Source: Paenibacillus algorifonticola (lineage in GTDB: Bacteria; Bacillota; Bacilli; Paenibacillales; Paenibacillaceae). Taken from it: a stretch of 64,000 nt of DNA. Below the pieces are notes generated by a model. It was not told where the DNA came from, ran no database searches, and saw only the letters and a list, made by a program, of their open reading frames with translations. Below are positions 1 through 7,766 of this stretch, piece after piece. Numbering within the stretch: the first letter of the stretch is position 1; each line of letters begins with the position of its first letter. The stretch spans positions 186,001 to 250,000 of the forward strand of contig NZ_LAQO01000002.1 of NCBI RefSeq assembly GCF_000971975.1. Direction: 5' to 3'. The position numbers and the translations under genes are program-made.

Positions 1-81
1 CACAAATCCATTTTCCAAAAACTCGGCCTTGGCGCAGGCGAGCAGCTTTTTTTCGGTTTTTTCGGCTTTTCTTTCAGTCAT
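1..81 (-). CDS. TetR-family regulator, N-terminal fragment (cut by window edge)
   Basis: Only the first 27 codons are inside the window. The ATG at 81 (minus strand) is preceded by a GGAGGT ribosome binding site at 89-94. The peptide reads MTERKAEKTEKKLLACAKAE and then FLENGFV, which matches the opening of the TetR helix-turn-helix domain (basic leader, then a helix ending in an E-F/L-x-E-x-G-F pattern). TetR proteins are dimeric repressors that usually control an adjacent exporter or enzyme. The partner gene lies outside the window, so the target is unknown. Confidence 0.6.
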   Translation of the reverse strand, partial: MTERKAEKTEKKLLACAKAEFLENGFV

Positions 82-205
82 TGCGCATACCTCCAAAATA
101 AAAAAACAGCGTTATTTTATCATGAGTTATCTATTTTTGCTATGTAGGATTAGGGTTCAAATAGAAGTTTTGTGTTTATTCAGGAAGCAGGGGATTAGAT
201 GGCGC

Positions 206-252
206 AAAAAAGCCCTGATTGGCATGAGACAAAGTCTTCTTACGATCAGGGC
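206..252 (-). terminator. Rho-independent terminator of the acyltransferase gene
   Basis: Arms at 212-220 and 244-252 (GCCCTGATC type) pair with a loop of about 23 nt, and a run of six A on the + strand (206-211) gives the U-tract on the minus strand. It lies just past the stop of the minus-strand acyltransferase gene. Confidence 0.65.
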
Positions 253-285
253 CTTCTATATGGTTGCAAATCGCGCTTTATATTT

Positions 286-1434
286 TTAAACTGCACGTTC
301 TCCCACATGCAGCGCCGGCTTCACCGAAGAATCTTGCTTCGGTGTTTTCAACAAGTTGCCGACCAAATATTTTCCGAATGAGAAACGGTTGAACAGGTTT
401 GCGATCACAGTGCTGACTGCGATGCTCCCCACATAACAAACAACAAACGAGACGGCGAAATTTGTTTTTGGCAAAAACTGAAGCAGCAGCTTCATCACAA
501 TCATATGCAGCAAATAGAGGCTGAACGAATATTTACTGATAAGCATAATGAGCCTCGGCACGGAGCGGGTTTTTCCCGATAAATAAAGGATTAGCCCAAT
601 CATTGCGATCGTATAGAGCATCATATCAGGGCGTTTCGAGGATATAATCGTGAAAATGCCTTGCTGTTGAAAGCCCATCACTGCGATGAAGCAGACGGGG
701 ATGATGGCGAACAGCCAAACCCCTTGCTGACTAATAAATCGCTTCACCTGTTCAAAATGTTTTCCAGCATAATAAGCTAGTGTAAAATAAAAAATCCAGC
801 CGACGGCAAGCAGCCAGTAGCCTCTTTCCCAAATATATGTAGCAACGGCGGACGAGCCGGGCGCTGTTGTGGCGCTAAAATAAGCCAAATAGCCGAAGTT
901 GAGCACAAATGAAGCGAGTATAACCGTTAGCGGTTTAAGCTTGCTGGAATAACGATTAAAGAGAAAGTGGAGGATATGAATTTGGAATAGCAACAAGATG
1001 AACCAGAGGACGAAATCGCCTAAAAAAATATTTTTGATCACTTCGATTGAATAGGAGGCGAGCGTAAAGGCGCCATTTTGAGCCGTATCAAAAATAGCAA
1101 AAATGAAGCTCATGAACAAAAACGGAAGCAGCAAAAAGAGGGCCCTTTTTTGAAAAAAGCCCTGTGGCGGTTTGCCGTGATACGTTTTGGCATTCAAAAA
1201 TTCAGATATAAATACAAATGTCCCGGTGCCAAATAAAATGGCCATTTGAAAGATTTTGAGCAAATAGAAGACGATCCCTTCCTGCCCGCTGAAATACAGC
1301 GCCAAATTATTGCCCAAGGCGTGGTTTAAAATGACAAATAAACAGGCAATCGCTCGCAGCCAATAAATTTCACTAACCAATTCCTTTTTAATCGGACTCA
1401 CCCACTCCTCTTTATTTGATACAAATTGTATCAT
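286..1434 (-). CDS. Acyltransferase 3 family membrane protein
   Basis: A 382-residue integral membrane protein with about ten hydrophobic segments. It opens with the family signature EIYWLRAIACLFVILNHAL (about residues 21-39), carrying the R and H that are conserved in membrane acyltransferase family 3 (OatA/WecH/ExoZ-like). These proteins transfer acetyl or other acyl groups to extracytoplasmic polysaccharides, peptidoglycan or small molecules. No SGNH domain is attached, so it belongs to the short class. The ATG at 1434 lacks a good ribosome binding site. A GTG at 1401, just behind GAGGAG, is a plausible alternative start. The substrate cannot be told from the sequence, and it is monocistronic. 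Confidence 0.8.
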   Translation of the reverse strand: MIQFVSNKEEWVSPIKKELVSEIYWLRAIACLFVILNHALGNNLALYFSGQEGIVFYLLKIFQMAILFGTGTFVFISEFLNAKTYHGKPPQGFFQKRALFLLLPFLFMSFIFAIFDTAQNGAFTLASYSIEVIKNIFLGDFVLWFILLLFQIHILHFLFNRYSSKLKPLTVILASFVLNFGYLAYFSATTAPGSSAVATYIWERGYWLLAVGWIFYFTLAYYAGKHFEQVKRFISQQGVWLFAIIPVCFIAVMGFQQQGIFTIISSKRPDMMLYTIAMIGLILYLSGKTRSVPRLIMLISKYSFSLYLLHMIVMKLLLQFLPKTNFAVSFVVCYVGSIAVSTVIANLFNRFSFGKYLVGNLLKTPKQDSSVKPALHVGERAV

Positions 1435-1529
1435 GAGAAAAAGGAAGTTACAATGCGAATTTTGGCGGGAGATTGCGTATTTTTCGCTGAAGATGAAGGA
1501 TTACTAGTATCCACGCTAGGCTTTGTTAA

Positions 1530-1558
1530 TTGAAACCCCTATCCAAATCAGATATAGT
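1530..1558 (+). promoter_or_regulatory. Candidate sigma-A promoter upstream of the Fic gene
   Basis: TTGAAA at 1530-1535 and TATAGT at 1553-1558 are separated by 17 nt. A second -10-like TATAAT at 1610-1615 lies closer to the gene but has no clear -35 partner. Confidence 0.35.
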
Positions 1559-1642
1559 ATGGATATATTTAGCCGCTTGGAAAAGAGGGTGCTTTTCAAC
1601 TCAATTCGGTATAATGGTTAAGCTTGTTAAAGGAGTGAGAGG

Positions 1643-2383
1643 ATGGATTTCCAGCGAATCAATGAATTAAAGCAGGAGCTCGACAGCCTCATGCCTTTGC
1701 CTTCCGCGGCCGTCCGGAATTTAGAGGAGGTTTACCGAGTAGAGTGGACCTACAACTCAAATGCAATTGAGGGAAATACGTTAACGCTCTTGGAAACGAA
1801 GCTGGTGCTGGAGGAAGGTCTAACCATTGGCGGTAAAAAGCTCCGAGAGCATTTCGAAGTCATTAATCATTCTGAAGCAATTAGCTATGTGCAGGACATC
1901 GTGCATCGTAATATGGCCGTAACGGAATCAGTGATTAAATCTATTCATCACTTAGTGCTCAAAAATATCGATGACGAGAATGCGGGACGTTACCGATCCA
2001 TTAATGTTCGAATATCTGGATCGCAGCACACACCACCGACTTATGTATTTGTGCCTGAAAAAATGGAAAGCCTGCTGCACTGGTATCACGAGCAGCATAA
2101 CAGTCTGCATCCTGTAGAATTAGCGGCTAGACTCCATTTTCAATTCGTTTTTATTCATCCGTTTGCAGACGGCAACGGACGTACGGCTCGTTTATTAATG
2201 AATTTGGTTTTAATGCAACATGGCTTTCCTCCTGCCATTGTTAAAGCAGCCGCAGATGCAAGGTTGAAATATTATGAGACGTTGGAGGACGCCAGCAGCA
2301 ATGACCAGTTGGAGCCTTTCATCGCCTTAATTGCAGATTGCGTGGAGGATAGTTTGCTAACATACATTTCTTCGGTGAAATAA
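1643..2383 (+). CDS. Fic family protein (class II, self-inhibited)
   Basis: 246 residues. The Fic active-site motif HPFADGNGRTAR is complete, with catalytic His and the Asp/Glu-equivalent, Gly-Asn-Gly-Arg and second Arg in place. Fic enzymes usually transfer AMP from ATP to a hydroxyl side chain of a target protein, and some phosphorylate instead. An N-terminal inhibitory helix motif SNAIEGN (about residues 37-43) matches the (S/T)xxxE(G/N) consensus, whose Glu blocks ATP in class II Fic proteins. A good ribosome binding site (AAGGAG) precedes the ATG. No antitoxin-like small gene lies next to it, in line with the built-in inhibitory motif. The target is unknown. Confidence 0.85.
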   Translation: MDFQRINELKQELDSLMPLPSAAVRNLEEVYRVEWTYNSNAIEGNTLTLLETKLVLEEGLTIGGKKLREHFEVINHSEAISYVQDIVHRNMAVTESVIKSIHHLVLKNIDDENAGRYRSINVRISGSQHTPPTYVFVPEKMESLLHWYHEQHNSLHPVELAARLHFQFVFIHPFADGNGRTARLLMNLVLMQHGFPPAIVKAAADARLKYYETLEDASSNDQLEPFIALIADCVEDSLLTYISSVK

Positions 2384-2466
2384 GCGTTTTAATCTATTTT
2401 TGAGATTGCCCCAGCACCACAAACTATGGTAAAGTAAAAACACTAACGTAAAGGGAGGTGAGGTAG

Positions 2467-2610
2467 GTGAATCACGAATTGGTCAATAACCGTATTAGCC
2501 AGCTGCCGATTGCTATGGCTGGCATTGTTCATGCATTTTCCGCGAACGGGATCAGTCTGTCCATTTTTAATAATACGGATATACCATTCGCGAGAAGACG
2601 CCTACCTTAA
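2467..2610 (+). CDS. Short leader ORF ahead of the ABC-F gene
   Basis: A 47-codon ORF (GTG start, MNHELVNNRISQLPIAMAGI... ending RRRLP, TAA) with a strong ribosome binding site, GGGAGGTG, at about 2453-2460. It ends 104 bp before the ABC-F start, and a terminator-like hairpin lies between them. Its position fits a regulatory leader peptide of the kind that controls antibiotic-resistance ABC-F genes by ribosome stalling. I do not recognise the peptide itself, and it could equally be an independent small protein. A weak promoter candidate (TTGAGA 2400-2405, TATGGT 2425-2430, spacing 19) lies upstream. Confidence 0.5.
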   Translation: MNHELVNNRISQLPIAMAGIVHAFSANGISLSIFNNTDIPFARRRLP

Positions 2611-2637
2611 CCACAACGGATTGCTTTGCCATTCGAA

Positions 2638-2674
2638 GGGTCGCGGGCTTGTTGCTGCGGCTCTTTTTGTGTTT
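2638..2674 (+). terminator. Attenuator-like hairpin before the ABC-F gene
   Basis: Arms 2638-2646 and 2655-2663 form nine continuous pairs (three G-U) around an 8-nt loop, extendable outward by two A-T pairs, and are followed by TTTTTGTGTTTT. The hairpin sits between the leader ORF and the ABC-F start, where it would stop transcription before the coding region. Confidence 0.6.
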
Positions 2675-2714
2675 TCAAGCTAGGGTCTTCCTCATCAAAT
2701 AGGAGGCTCTTCAA

Positions 2715-4703
2715 ATGGTCATTGTAAATGTACAACAAATAAAAAAATACCACGCAGCAAATCTGGTGCTGGATGGCGCAACGCTTCAGCTCCAGGAGGG
2801 AGAGAAGGTAGGACTTATTGGCCGCAACGGCAGCGGCAAATCGACGATGCTAAGGCTTATTGCCGGACATGATCAGGTCGACGATGGGATGCTGACTGTA
2901 AAAAGGGATTTGCTAATCGGCTACTTGCCGCAAATTCCTGCAGAGTTCGAAGCGCTCACCGTGTACGAGGTGATGGCTTATGGGTTCAGGGATTTGATGG
3001 CTTGCAAGCAGGAAATGTCCATGCTTGAGCACGAGATGGCGGGGGAAGCAGCGGTAAAAGATTCCGGGATCATGGAGCGGCTGCTAGAAACGTATGCCCG
3101 TGTGCAGGAAAAGTTTGAGCAGGGCGGCGGCTATGACATGGATACGGCGATTGATCAGGTTGCTAGCGGCCTGAGCATTGATCGCAGCTACGATCAGCGG
3201 AGCTTCGGCACCTTGTCTGGCGGCGAGAAAACCCGAATTGTACTAGCTTCACAGCTCGTCGTCCGTCCGGCATTGCTGCTGCTCGATGAGCCCACGAACC
3301 ATCTTGATCTCAAAGGAATCGAATGGCTGGAGCAGTTCATTCAGCATTATGAAGGCGCGTGTGTCATCGTCTCGCATGACCGCTATTTTCTTGATACAGT
3401 CGGCACGAAGATGATTGAGCTTGAAGATGGCGAAGCTCATACCTATCATTGCAACTACAGCGGGTATTTGAAGGAGAAAGAGGAGCGTCTGCTGCAGCAA
3501 TTCGCCCAGTTCCAGGAGCAGCAGAAGGTGATCCGAAAAATGAAAGAAACGATTCGCCAGCTGGAAGAATGGGGCCGCATCGGTGGCAATGGAAAGTTTT
3601 TCAAGCGTGCGGCGTCGATCCGCAAGGCGTTAGAAAGAATGGAAACGGTAAAGCGCCCGGTTTTGGAGCGGAATACAGCTGAGTTTGAGTTGACGCCGCT
3701 TGACCGTTCTGGACGCAACGTCATTTCGTTTGAAGGTTTGACGAAACAGTTCGGGGAACGAATGATTTTACAGGAGGCAGAGGGCGGCCTGTTATATGGC
3801 GAGAAAGTCGTGCTGCTTGGCGATAACGGCTCCGGGAAGACGACGCTGTTTAAGCTGCTGCTAGGCGAGATGGAAGCTGACAGCGGGCAAGTGGCGCAGG
3901 GAACGCGATTGGAAATCGGGTATTTGGCGCAGCAGGAGCCGTTAAAGGGCAATAAGCAAACCGTGCTGGAGCATTTCCGTCTGGAGGGCGGCTTGGAGGA
4001 AGGTGAAGCGCGGAATGTGCTGGCTAAATTTTTATTTTATGGTGCGGACGTATTTAAGCCGCTCGCAGCGCTTTCCGGTGGAGAGTGGTCACGGCTGCGG
4101 CTCGCACTGCTTGTAAGACGCAAGCCGAATTTGCTGCTGCTCGATGAGCCGACCAACCATCTGGATGTCGCATCTCGCGAAGCTTTGGAGGAAGCGCTGG
4201 AGGATTTTCCGGGCACGGTGCTTGCGATATCGCATGACCGCTATTTCATCAATCGACTAGCTAAGCGGGTATGGGAGCTGGATAAGGGTAAAATCGCCAC
4301 TTATCTCGGCAACTACGACGATTTTAAGGAGAAGCGGGAGGAACGGCTTGCTCAAGCAAACACAACAGCAAAAGGAACAGCAGGAACAGTCAAAGGCGGA
4401 GGCATGGAAAAGCGGCGCTCGAATGTAAGTCCGGCTGCTGCTGGAGCGCCCGCTAATAAGCGGGAAACACAGCATGCAAGCGCGGCAAGCAAACCGAGTG
4501 CAGCAAGACACAAAGGCAAACTTGAGCATGTGGAGCAGGAGATTGCAAAGCTTGAAGCCGAAATTGCGATAGCTGATGCTGAACTGGAACGAATAGACAG
4601 TAGGGGCGAAACGGAAAATCTTGAAAAGCAATGGAGGGAACGAGAAGAGCTGCAAACGAGGCTGGATCAGTGTTTGGAGCAGTGGCTGGAGCTGTCGAGC
4701 TAA
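2715..4703 (+). CDS. ABC-F family ATPase (ribosome-associated)
   Basis: 662 residues with two ABC cassettes and no membrane segments. Cassette 1 has Walker A GRNGSGKS (about 36-43), signature LSGGEKTR and Walker B LLLLDEPTNHLD. Cassette 2 has Walker A GDNGSGKT (about 370), signature LSGGEWSR and a second LLLLDEPTNHLD. The linker between them and the C-terminal tail are charged and coiled-coil-like. ABC-F proteins bind the ribosomal E site; some displace antibiotics (Vga/Lsa/VmlR types), others are translation factors (Uup/YdiF types). A leader ORF plus attenuator upstream favours an inducible antibiotic-protection role, but this is inference. AGGAGG fixes the ATG at 2715. Confidence 0.85.
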   Translation: MVIVNVQQIKKYHAANLVLDGATLQLQEGEKVGLIGRNGSGKSTMLRLIAGHDQVDDGMLTVKRDLLIGYLPQIPAEFEALTVYEVMAYGFRDLMACKQEMSMLEHEMAGEAAVKDSGIMERLLETYARVQEKFEQGGGYDMDTAIDQVASGLSIDRSYDQRSFGTLSGGEKTRIVLASQLVVRPALLLLDEPTNHLDLKGIEWLEQFIQHYEGACVIVSHDRYFLDTVGTKMIELEDGEAHTYHCNYSGYLKEKEERLLQQFAQFQEQQKVIRKMKETIRQLEEWGRIGGNGKFFKRAASIRKALERMETVKRPVLERNTAEFELTPLDRSGRNVISFEGLTKQFGERMILQEAEGGLLYGEKVVLLGDNGSGKTTLFKLLLGEMEADSGQVAQGTRLEIGYLAQQEPLKGNKQTVLEHFRLEGGLEEGEARNVLAKFLFYGADVFKPLAALSGGEWSRLRLALLVRRKPNLLLLDEPTNHLDVASREALEEALEDFPGTVLAISHDRYFINRLAKRVWELDKGKIATYLGNYDDFKEKREERLAQANTTAKGTAGTVKGGGMEKRRSNVSPAAAGAPANKRETQHASAASKPSAARHKGKLEHVEQEIAKLEAEIAIADAELERIDSRGETENLEKQWREREELQTRLDQCLEQWLELSS

Positions 4704-4798
4704 CGCTTATTAGCCAAATTTTCAAAAAAGTTGTCACCAATGGCGCCCAAAATAATACTCTATATAGACAAATGACTATATTAAACGGAGGTTTTGTT

Positions 4799-5212
4799 AT
4801 GGATCGTGCAGATCGTGCATTTATTCCTGGTGGTGGCTTTGGTGGTGGGTTCGGTCGTCCTTTCTTTCGTCCGTTCCCTCATCCTTTTTTCCCTAACCGT
4901 TTCTTGTTCCCGTTTTTCTTCTTTTCACCATTTTTGTTCCCTTTCTTCAGAGACGGTAACTCGGACGACATGATATACGCGCAGCACCAAGCCCAGCATG
5001 GTGAGACGCTTGCGGCAGTTTGTCACAAGTATAATATCCCTCATGCGATAATGGAGGAAGCCAATCCCCATATTAACCCGACCCAATTGAAGGCAGGGGA
5101 AATGGTATATATTCCGCGAATTTCTAATATGATGTGTCAAAAGACTTATTCGGAGATGGCGGCAGGCGGCCAGCAAACTCAGCCCATGATGTATCACGGG
5201 CAGCACTCCTAG
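4799..5212 (+). CDS. LysM-domain protein with Phe/Pro-rich N-terminus
   Basis: 137 residues. The ATG at 4799 follows ACGGAGG; an upstream in-frame ATG inside the ABC-F gene has no such site and was not used. Residues about 12-51 are extraordinarily rich in Phe, Pro, Gly and Arg (RPFFRPFPHPFF, then FLFPFFFFSPFLFPFF). A LysM domain follows at about 60-103 (HGETLAAVCHKYNIP... and NP...L.AGEMVYIP), which binds N-acetylglucosamine polymers such as peptidoglycan or spore cortex. There is no classical signal peptide. A spore-coat or spore-envelope role is possible but not shown. It has its own terminator downstream. Confidence 0.65.
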   Translation: MDRADRAFIPGGGFGGGFGRPFFRPFPHPFFPNRFLFPFFFFSPFLFPFFRDGNSDDMIYAQHQAQHGETLAAVCHKYNIPHAIMEEANPHINPTQLKAGEMVYIPRISNMMCQKTYSEMAAGGQQTQPMMYHGQHS

Positions 5213-5232
5213 TCTTCTAACTCGAAAAAACG

Positions 5233-5274
5233 AATAAGCCGCCGATTCCTGTGATCTGGTGGCTTATTTCTTTT
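5233..5274 (+). terminator. Terminator after the LysM gene
   Basis: Arms 5233-5243 (AATAAGCCGCC) and 5258-5268 (GGTGGCTTATT) pair along 11 positions with one G-U, followed by a T-rich run. Confidence 0.75.
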
Positions 5275-5407
5275 ATCTGTAAATATTCAGTCGATAAACA
5301 TCATAACTTTTTGAAAAGCTATGCTTACATATAGTGTTATTATTTAAACAATTGGTGTAAAATAGATAATAGAATAACCTAAATTTAATATTAAAGGAGC
5401 TTGTTTT

Positions 5408-6040
5408 ATGGATACGATTCGTTCGTCGCAACTGTTATTGCCGAAAGTTTTTCGGGTCTTATTTCTTTCTCTGCTCGTATCGCTGGTCGGCTTCTTGATC
5501 GGTCAGGTGGTACCGCCCGTACTAGCTATGCCGCTGTACATTGTAGAAATTGGACTGCTAATTGCACTGCTCTTTTTACGAAAAAAGAAATCCATCGGCT
5601 ACTCGCTGATGTACAGCTTTATGTTCGTCTCCGGCCTGACGATGTATTTCGTCATTGTTAGCTACATTAGCTTGCTTGGCGCTTCGCTGGTATTGCAAGG
5701 TCTCGGTGTTGCGATTCTCGCTTTTGGCGGTACGGCTCTTTACGCTATTAAGTCGAAGCAGGATTTTTCATTCCTCGGCGGCTTCTTGTTCGCTTCAACC
5801 ATTGTTCTTGTATTGATGACGCTCGTCGGCTTGTTCCTTCCGTTCTCGGGAACGACAGAGCTGATGGTATCCGGCTTCGGTATTCTCATTTTCATCGGCT
5901 GGACGCTGTTTGACTTCTCGCGCCTTACCCGTCAAGGCTTTAGCGATGAGGACATTCCGATGATCGTCGTGAGCATTTATCTCGACTTCGTGAATCTGTT
6001 CCTGTTTATTCTGCGTTTCCTTGGTGCGAGCCGAGACTAA
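5408..6040 (+). CDS. Bax inhibitor-1 / YetJ-like membrane protein
   Basis: 210 residues with seven predicted membrane segments. The C-terminal part has the family pattern: FDFSRLTRQGFSDEDIP, then IYLDFVNLFLFILRFLG, including the paired acidic residues that in the BI-1 fold (YetJ in Bacillus) form the pH-sensing latch of a calcium leak channel. Located in the cytoplasmic membrane. The start is set by AAGGAG ten bases upstream of the ATG. Monocistronic, with a terminator 19 bp after the stop. Confidence 0.85.
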   Translation: MDTIRSSQLLLPKVFRVLFLSLLVSLVGFLIGQVVPPVLAMPLYIVEIGLLIALLFLRKKKSIGYSLMYSFMFVSGLTMYFVIVSYISLLGASLVLQGLGVAILAFGGTALYAIKSKQDFSFLGGFLFASTIVLVLMTLVGLFLPFSGTTELMVSGFGILIFIGWTLFDFSRLTRQGFSDEDIPMIVVSIYLDFVNLFLFILRFLGASRD

Positions 6041-6058
6041 GGACCTGCTTATCATGGA

Positions 6059-6090
6059 AGAGCGATCAGCGCTGCTGGTCGCTCTTTTTC
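6059..6090 (+). terminator. Terminator after the Bax-inhibitor-like gene
   Basis: Eleven-pair stem, arms 6059-6069 and 6075-6085, 5-nt loop, then TTTT. Confidence 0.8.
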
Positions 6091-6193
6091 AAAATATAAG
6101 GATTTATAAGTTTCACACTTATAATGGGCTTATATTTCAACGCGAAACGGTAGCTTTGCCGTTAGAGGACGGCTTCAGTCGTTTACGCTTGTT
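6091..6193 (+). repeat. Diverged copy of the ~100-bp structured intergenic repeat
   Basis: Same layout as the four close copies (16767, 32044, 61614, 63478): an AT-rich opening stem (aaaatataagg ... cttatattt), a conserved block GCCGTTAGAGGACGGC, a second overlapping stem ACGGCTTCAGTCGT and the tail GTTTACGCTTG. The stem bases differ from the other copies but still pair. Confidence 0.5.
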
Positions 6194-6279
6194 TAATTCT
6201 GTCGTCTGGGTGGACAGGAGCAGCATTTTTCGATTTAATAGAAGGATGGACGTTTGGTAAAGGTGGTAAGAACACGCTA

Positions 6280-6939
6280 ATGGCGAAATCTAAATATTAT
6301 GTCGTTTGGGTAGGCAAGCAAGCAGGTGTATTCGCAACATGGAAGGAATGCCAAGAGCAGGTGAATGGCGTTCAGGATGCGAAATATAAGTCCTTTGAAT
6401 CCAAGGCGCTGGCAGATGCAGCTTTTAAGGAAGGCTGGCGCAGCCATTGGGGCAGGGGGAAAAGCACGGCGACCAGTACGAGCAGCGGCGCTGGAAGCTT
6501 TAAGAAAACAGCTCCGAAGCAAGAGGCGGGCGAAATCGACTACGACAGCATATCCGTAGATGTTGGTACGCGGGGCAATCCGGGTCCGGTGGAATATAAG
6601 GGCGTCGATACGCAGACGGGCGAAATATTATTTTATGTAGGGCCGATTCCGAATGGGACGAACAACCTGGGCGAATTCATCGCCGTTGTGCATGCACTTG
6701 CCTATTTGAAGCAGAAGGGCAGCGCGAGAACGGTATACAGCGACTCTAGAACAGCGCTAAGCTGGCTGCGTAATAAGAAGGTTGCTTCAACGCTCGTAAG
6801 AGACGCCTCCACGGCGAAAATTTGGGCGCTGACAGACGAGGCGGAGAAATGGCTCAAGACGAACACCTATCCGAACAAAGTGCTCAAATGGAACACCGAG
6901 GAATGGGGAGAAATTAAAGCCGATTTTGGGCGAAAATAA
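6280..6939 (+). CDS. Ribonuclease H with viroplasmin-like N-terminal domain
   Basis: 219 residues. Residues 1-50 form the caulimovirus viroplasmin/RNase H1 N-terminal domain (YYVVWVGKQAGVFATWKEC ... YKSFESKALADAAF), which binds RNA-DNA hybrids. After a Ser/Gly-rich linker comes an RNase H fold with acidic residues in order: D in ISVDVGT, E in NNLGEFIAVVHAL, D in VYSDSRTAL and D in the C-terminal KADFGRK. The enzyme degrades the RNA strand of RNA-DNA hybrids. The ribosome binding site is weak (AAGGTGG). It is followed after 27 bp by ung, so the two probably form a DNA-repair transcription unit. Confidence 0.85.
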   Translation: MAKSKYYVVWVGKQAGVFATWKECQEQVNGVQDAKYKSFESKALADAAFKEGWRSHWGRGKSTATSTSSGAGSFKKTAPKQEAGEIDYDSISVDVGTRGNPGPVEYKGVDTQTGEILFYVGPIPNGTNNLGEFIAVVHALAYLKQKGSARTVYSDSRTALSWLRNKKVASTLVRDASTAKIWALTDEAEKWLKTNTYPNKVLKWNTEEWGEIKADFGRK

Positions 6940-6966
6940 CGTTGTGCATAGAGAGGAGACTACGCA

Positions 6967-7644
6967 GTGTTTCAGCAGTTGAACAATGATTGGGCAGCTA
7001 CTTTGCAAGCTGAATTTGAACAGCCCTACTTCAAGAAGCTGGAAGCTTTCTTGACGGAGCAGTATCAGACTAAAACCGTGTATCCGAAACAAGAGAATGT
7101 GTTTAATGCGCTTAATTACACCTCCTATGAAGGAACACGGGTCGTTATTTTAGGGCAGGACCCTTATCATGGTGAAGGCCAGGCGCATGGCCTGAGCTTT
7201 TCTGTGCAGCCAGGTGTAGCCGTGCCAAGATCGCTGGGCAATATTTATAAGGAGCTTCATGCAGACTTAGGCTGCCCCATTCCAACACATGGCTCGCTGC
7301 GAGTCTGGGCTGAGCAGGGGGTACTGCTGCTTAATACGGTGCTGACAGTGGAAGCTGCGGCAGCCAACTCGCATAAGAAGAAGGGCTGGGAAAACTTCAC
7401 CGACCGCATCATTACCGCGCTAAATGAACGCGAGCGTCCGGTTGTATTCATTTTATGGGGAAATCCCGCGCAGAAGAAGCTGGAGCTCATTGACACGGAT
7501 AAGCATAAAATCATTACTTCCGTGCATCCTAGCCCATTGTCTGCCCGTGGCGGATTTTTCGGCAGCAAGCCATTCTCGCAAGCGAATGCTTATTTGAAAG
7601 AGCTGGGAGAGCGCGAAATCGATTGGAGCATACCGGCATTATAA
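6967..7644 (+). CDS. ung: Uracil-DNA glycosylase, family 1
   Basis: 225 residues, normal length. It has the water-activating motif [18 protein letters not shown] and the minor-groove/leucine loop [18 protein letters not shown]. It removes uracil from DNA, starting base-excision repair. The start is GTG at 6967 behind GAGGAG. The terminator downstream is shared with the convergent SLH gene. Confidence 0.95.
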   Translation: MFQQLNNDWAATLQAEFEQPYFKKLEAFLTEQYQTKTVYPKQENVFNALNYTSYEGTRVVILGQDPYHGEGQAHGLSFSVQPGVAVPRSLGNIYKELHADLGCPIPTHGSLRVWAEQGVLLLNTVLTVEAAAANSHKKKGWENFTDRIITALNERERPVVFILWGNPAQKKLELIDTDKHKIITSVHPSPLSARGGFFGSKPFSQANAYLKELGEREIDWSIPAL

Positions 7645-7680
7645 TTTTTTAGGATGTATAGCCGCATCAACACACAAACC

Positions 7681-7730
7681 AAAAGCCGCTGAACTCGCGT
7701 AGTTGCTCACGCGTTGTTCAGCGGCTTTTT
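7681..7730. terminator. Bidirectional terminator between ung and the SLH gene
   Basis: Arms 7681-7694 (AAAAGCCGCTGAAC) and 7716-7730 pair perfectly, with an inner CGCGT/ACGCG stem (7696-7700/7709-7713). Poly-A on the left and poly-T on the right make it work in both directions. Confidence 0.85.
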
Positions 7731-7766
7731 TACAATGGCTTTATTTAGAGTCCTTCAGCAATGATG

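Noticed and set aside
4631..4798. N-terminal extension of the LysM protein into the ABC-F gene
   Set aside because: No ribosome binding site at 4631, and the extension overlaps ABC-F codons; ATG 4799 has a proper site.
5506..5517. GGTGGTACCGC, resembling the T-box antiterminator core
   Set aside because: It lies inside the Bax-inhibitor-like coding sequence, in good reading frame, with no specifier stem or terminator around it.
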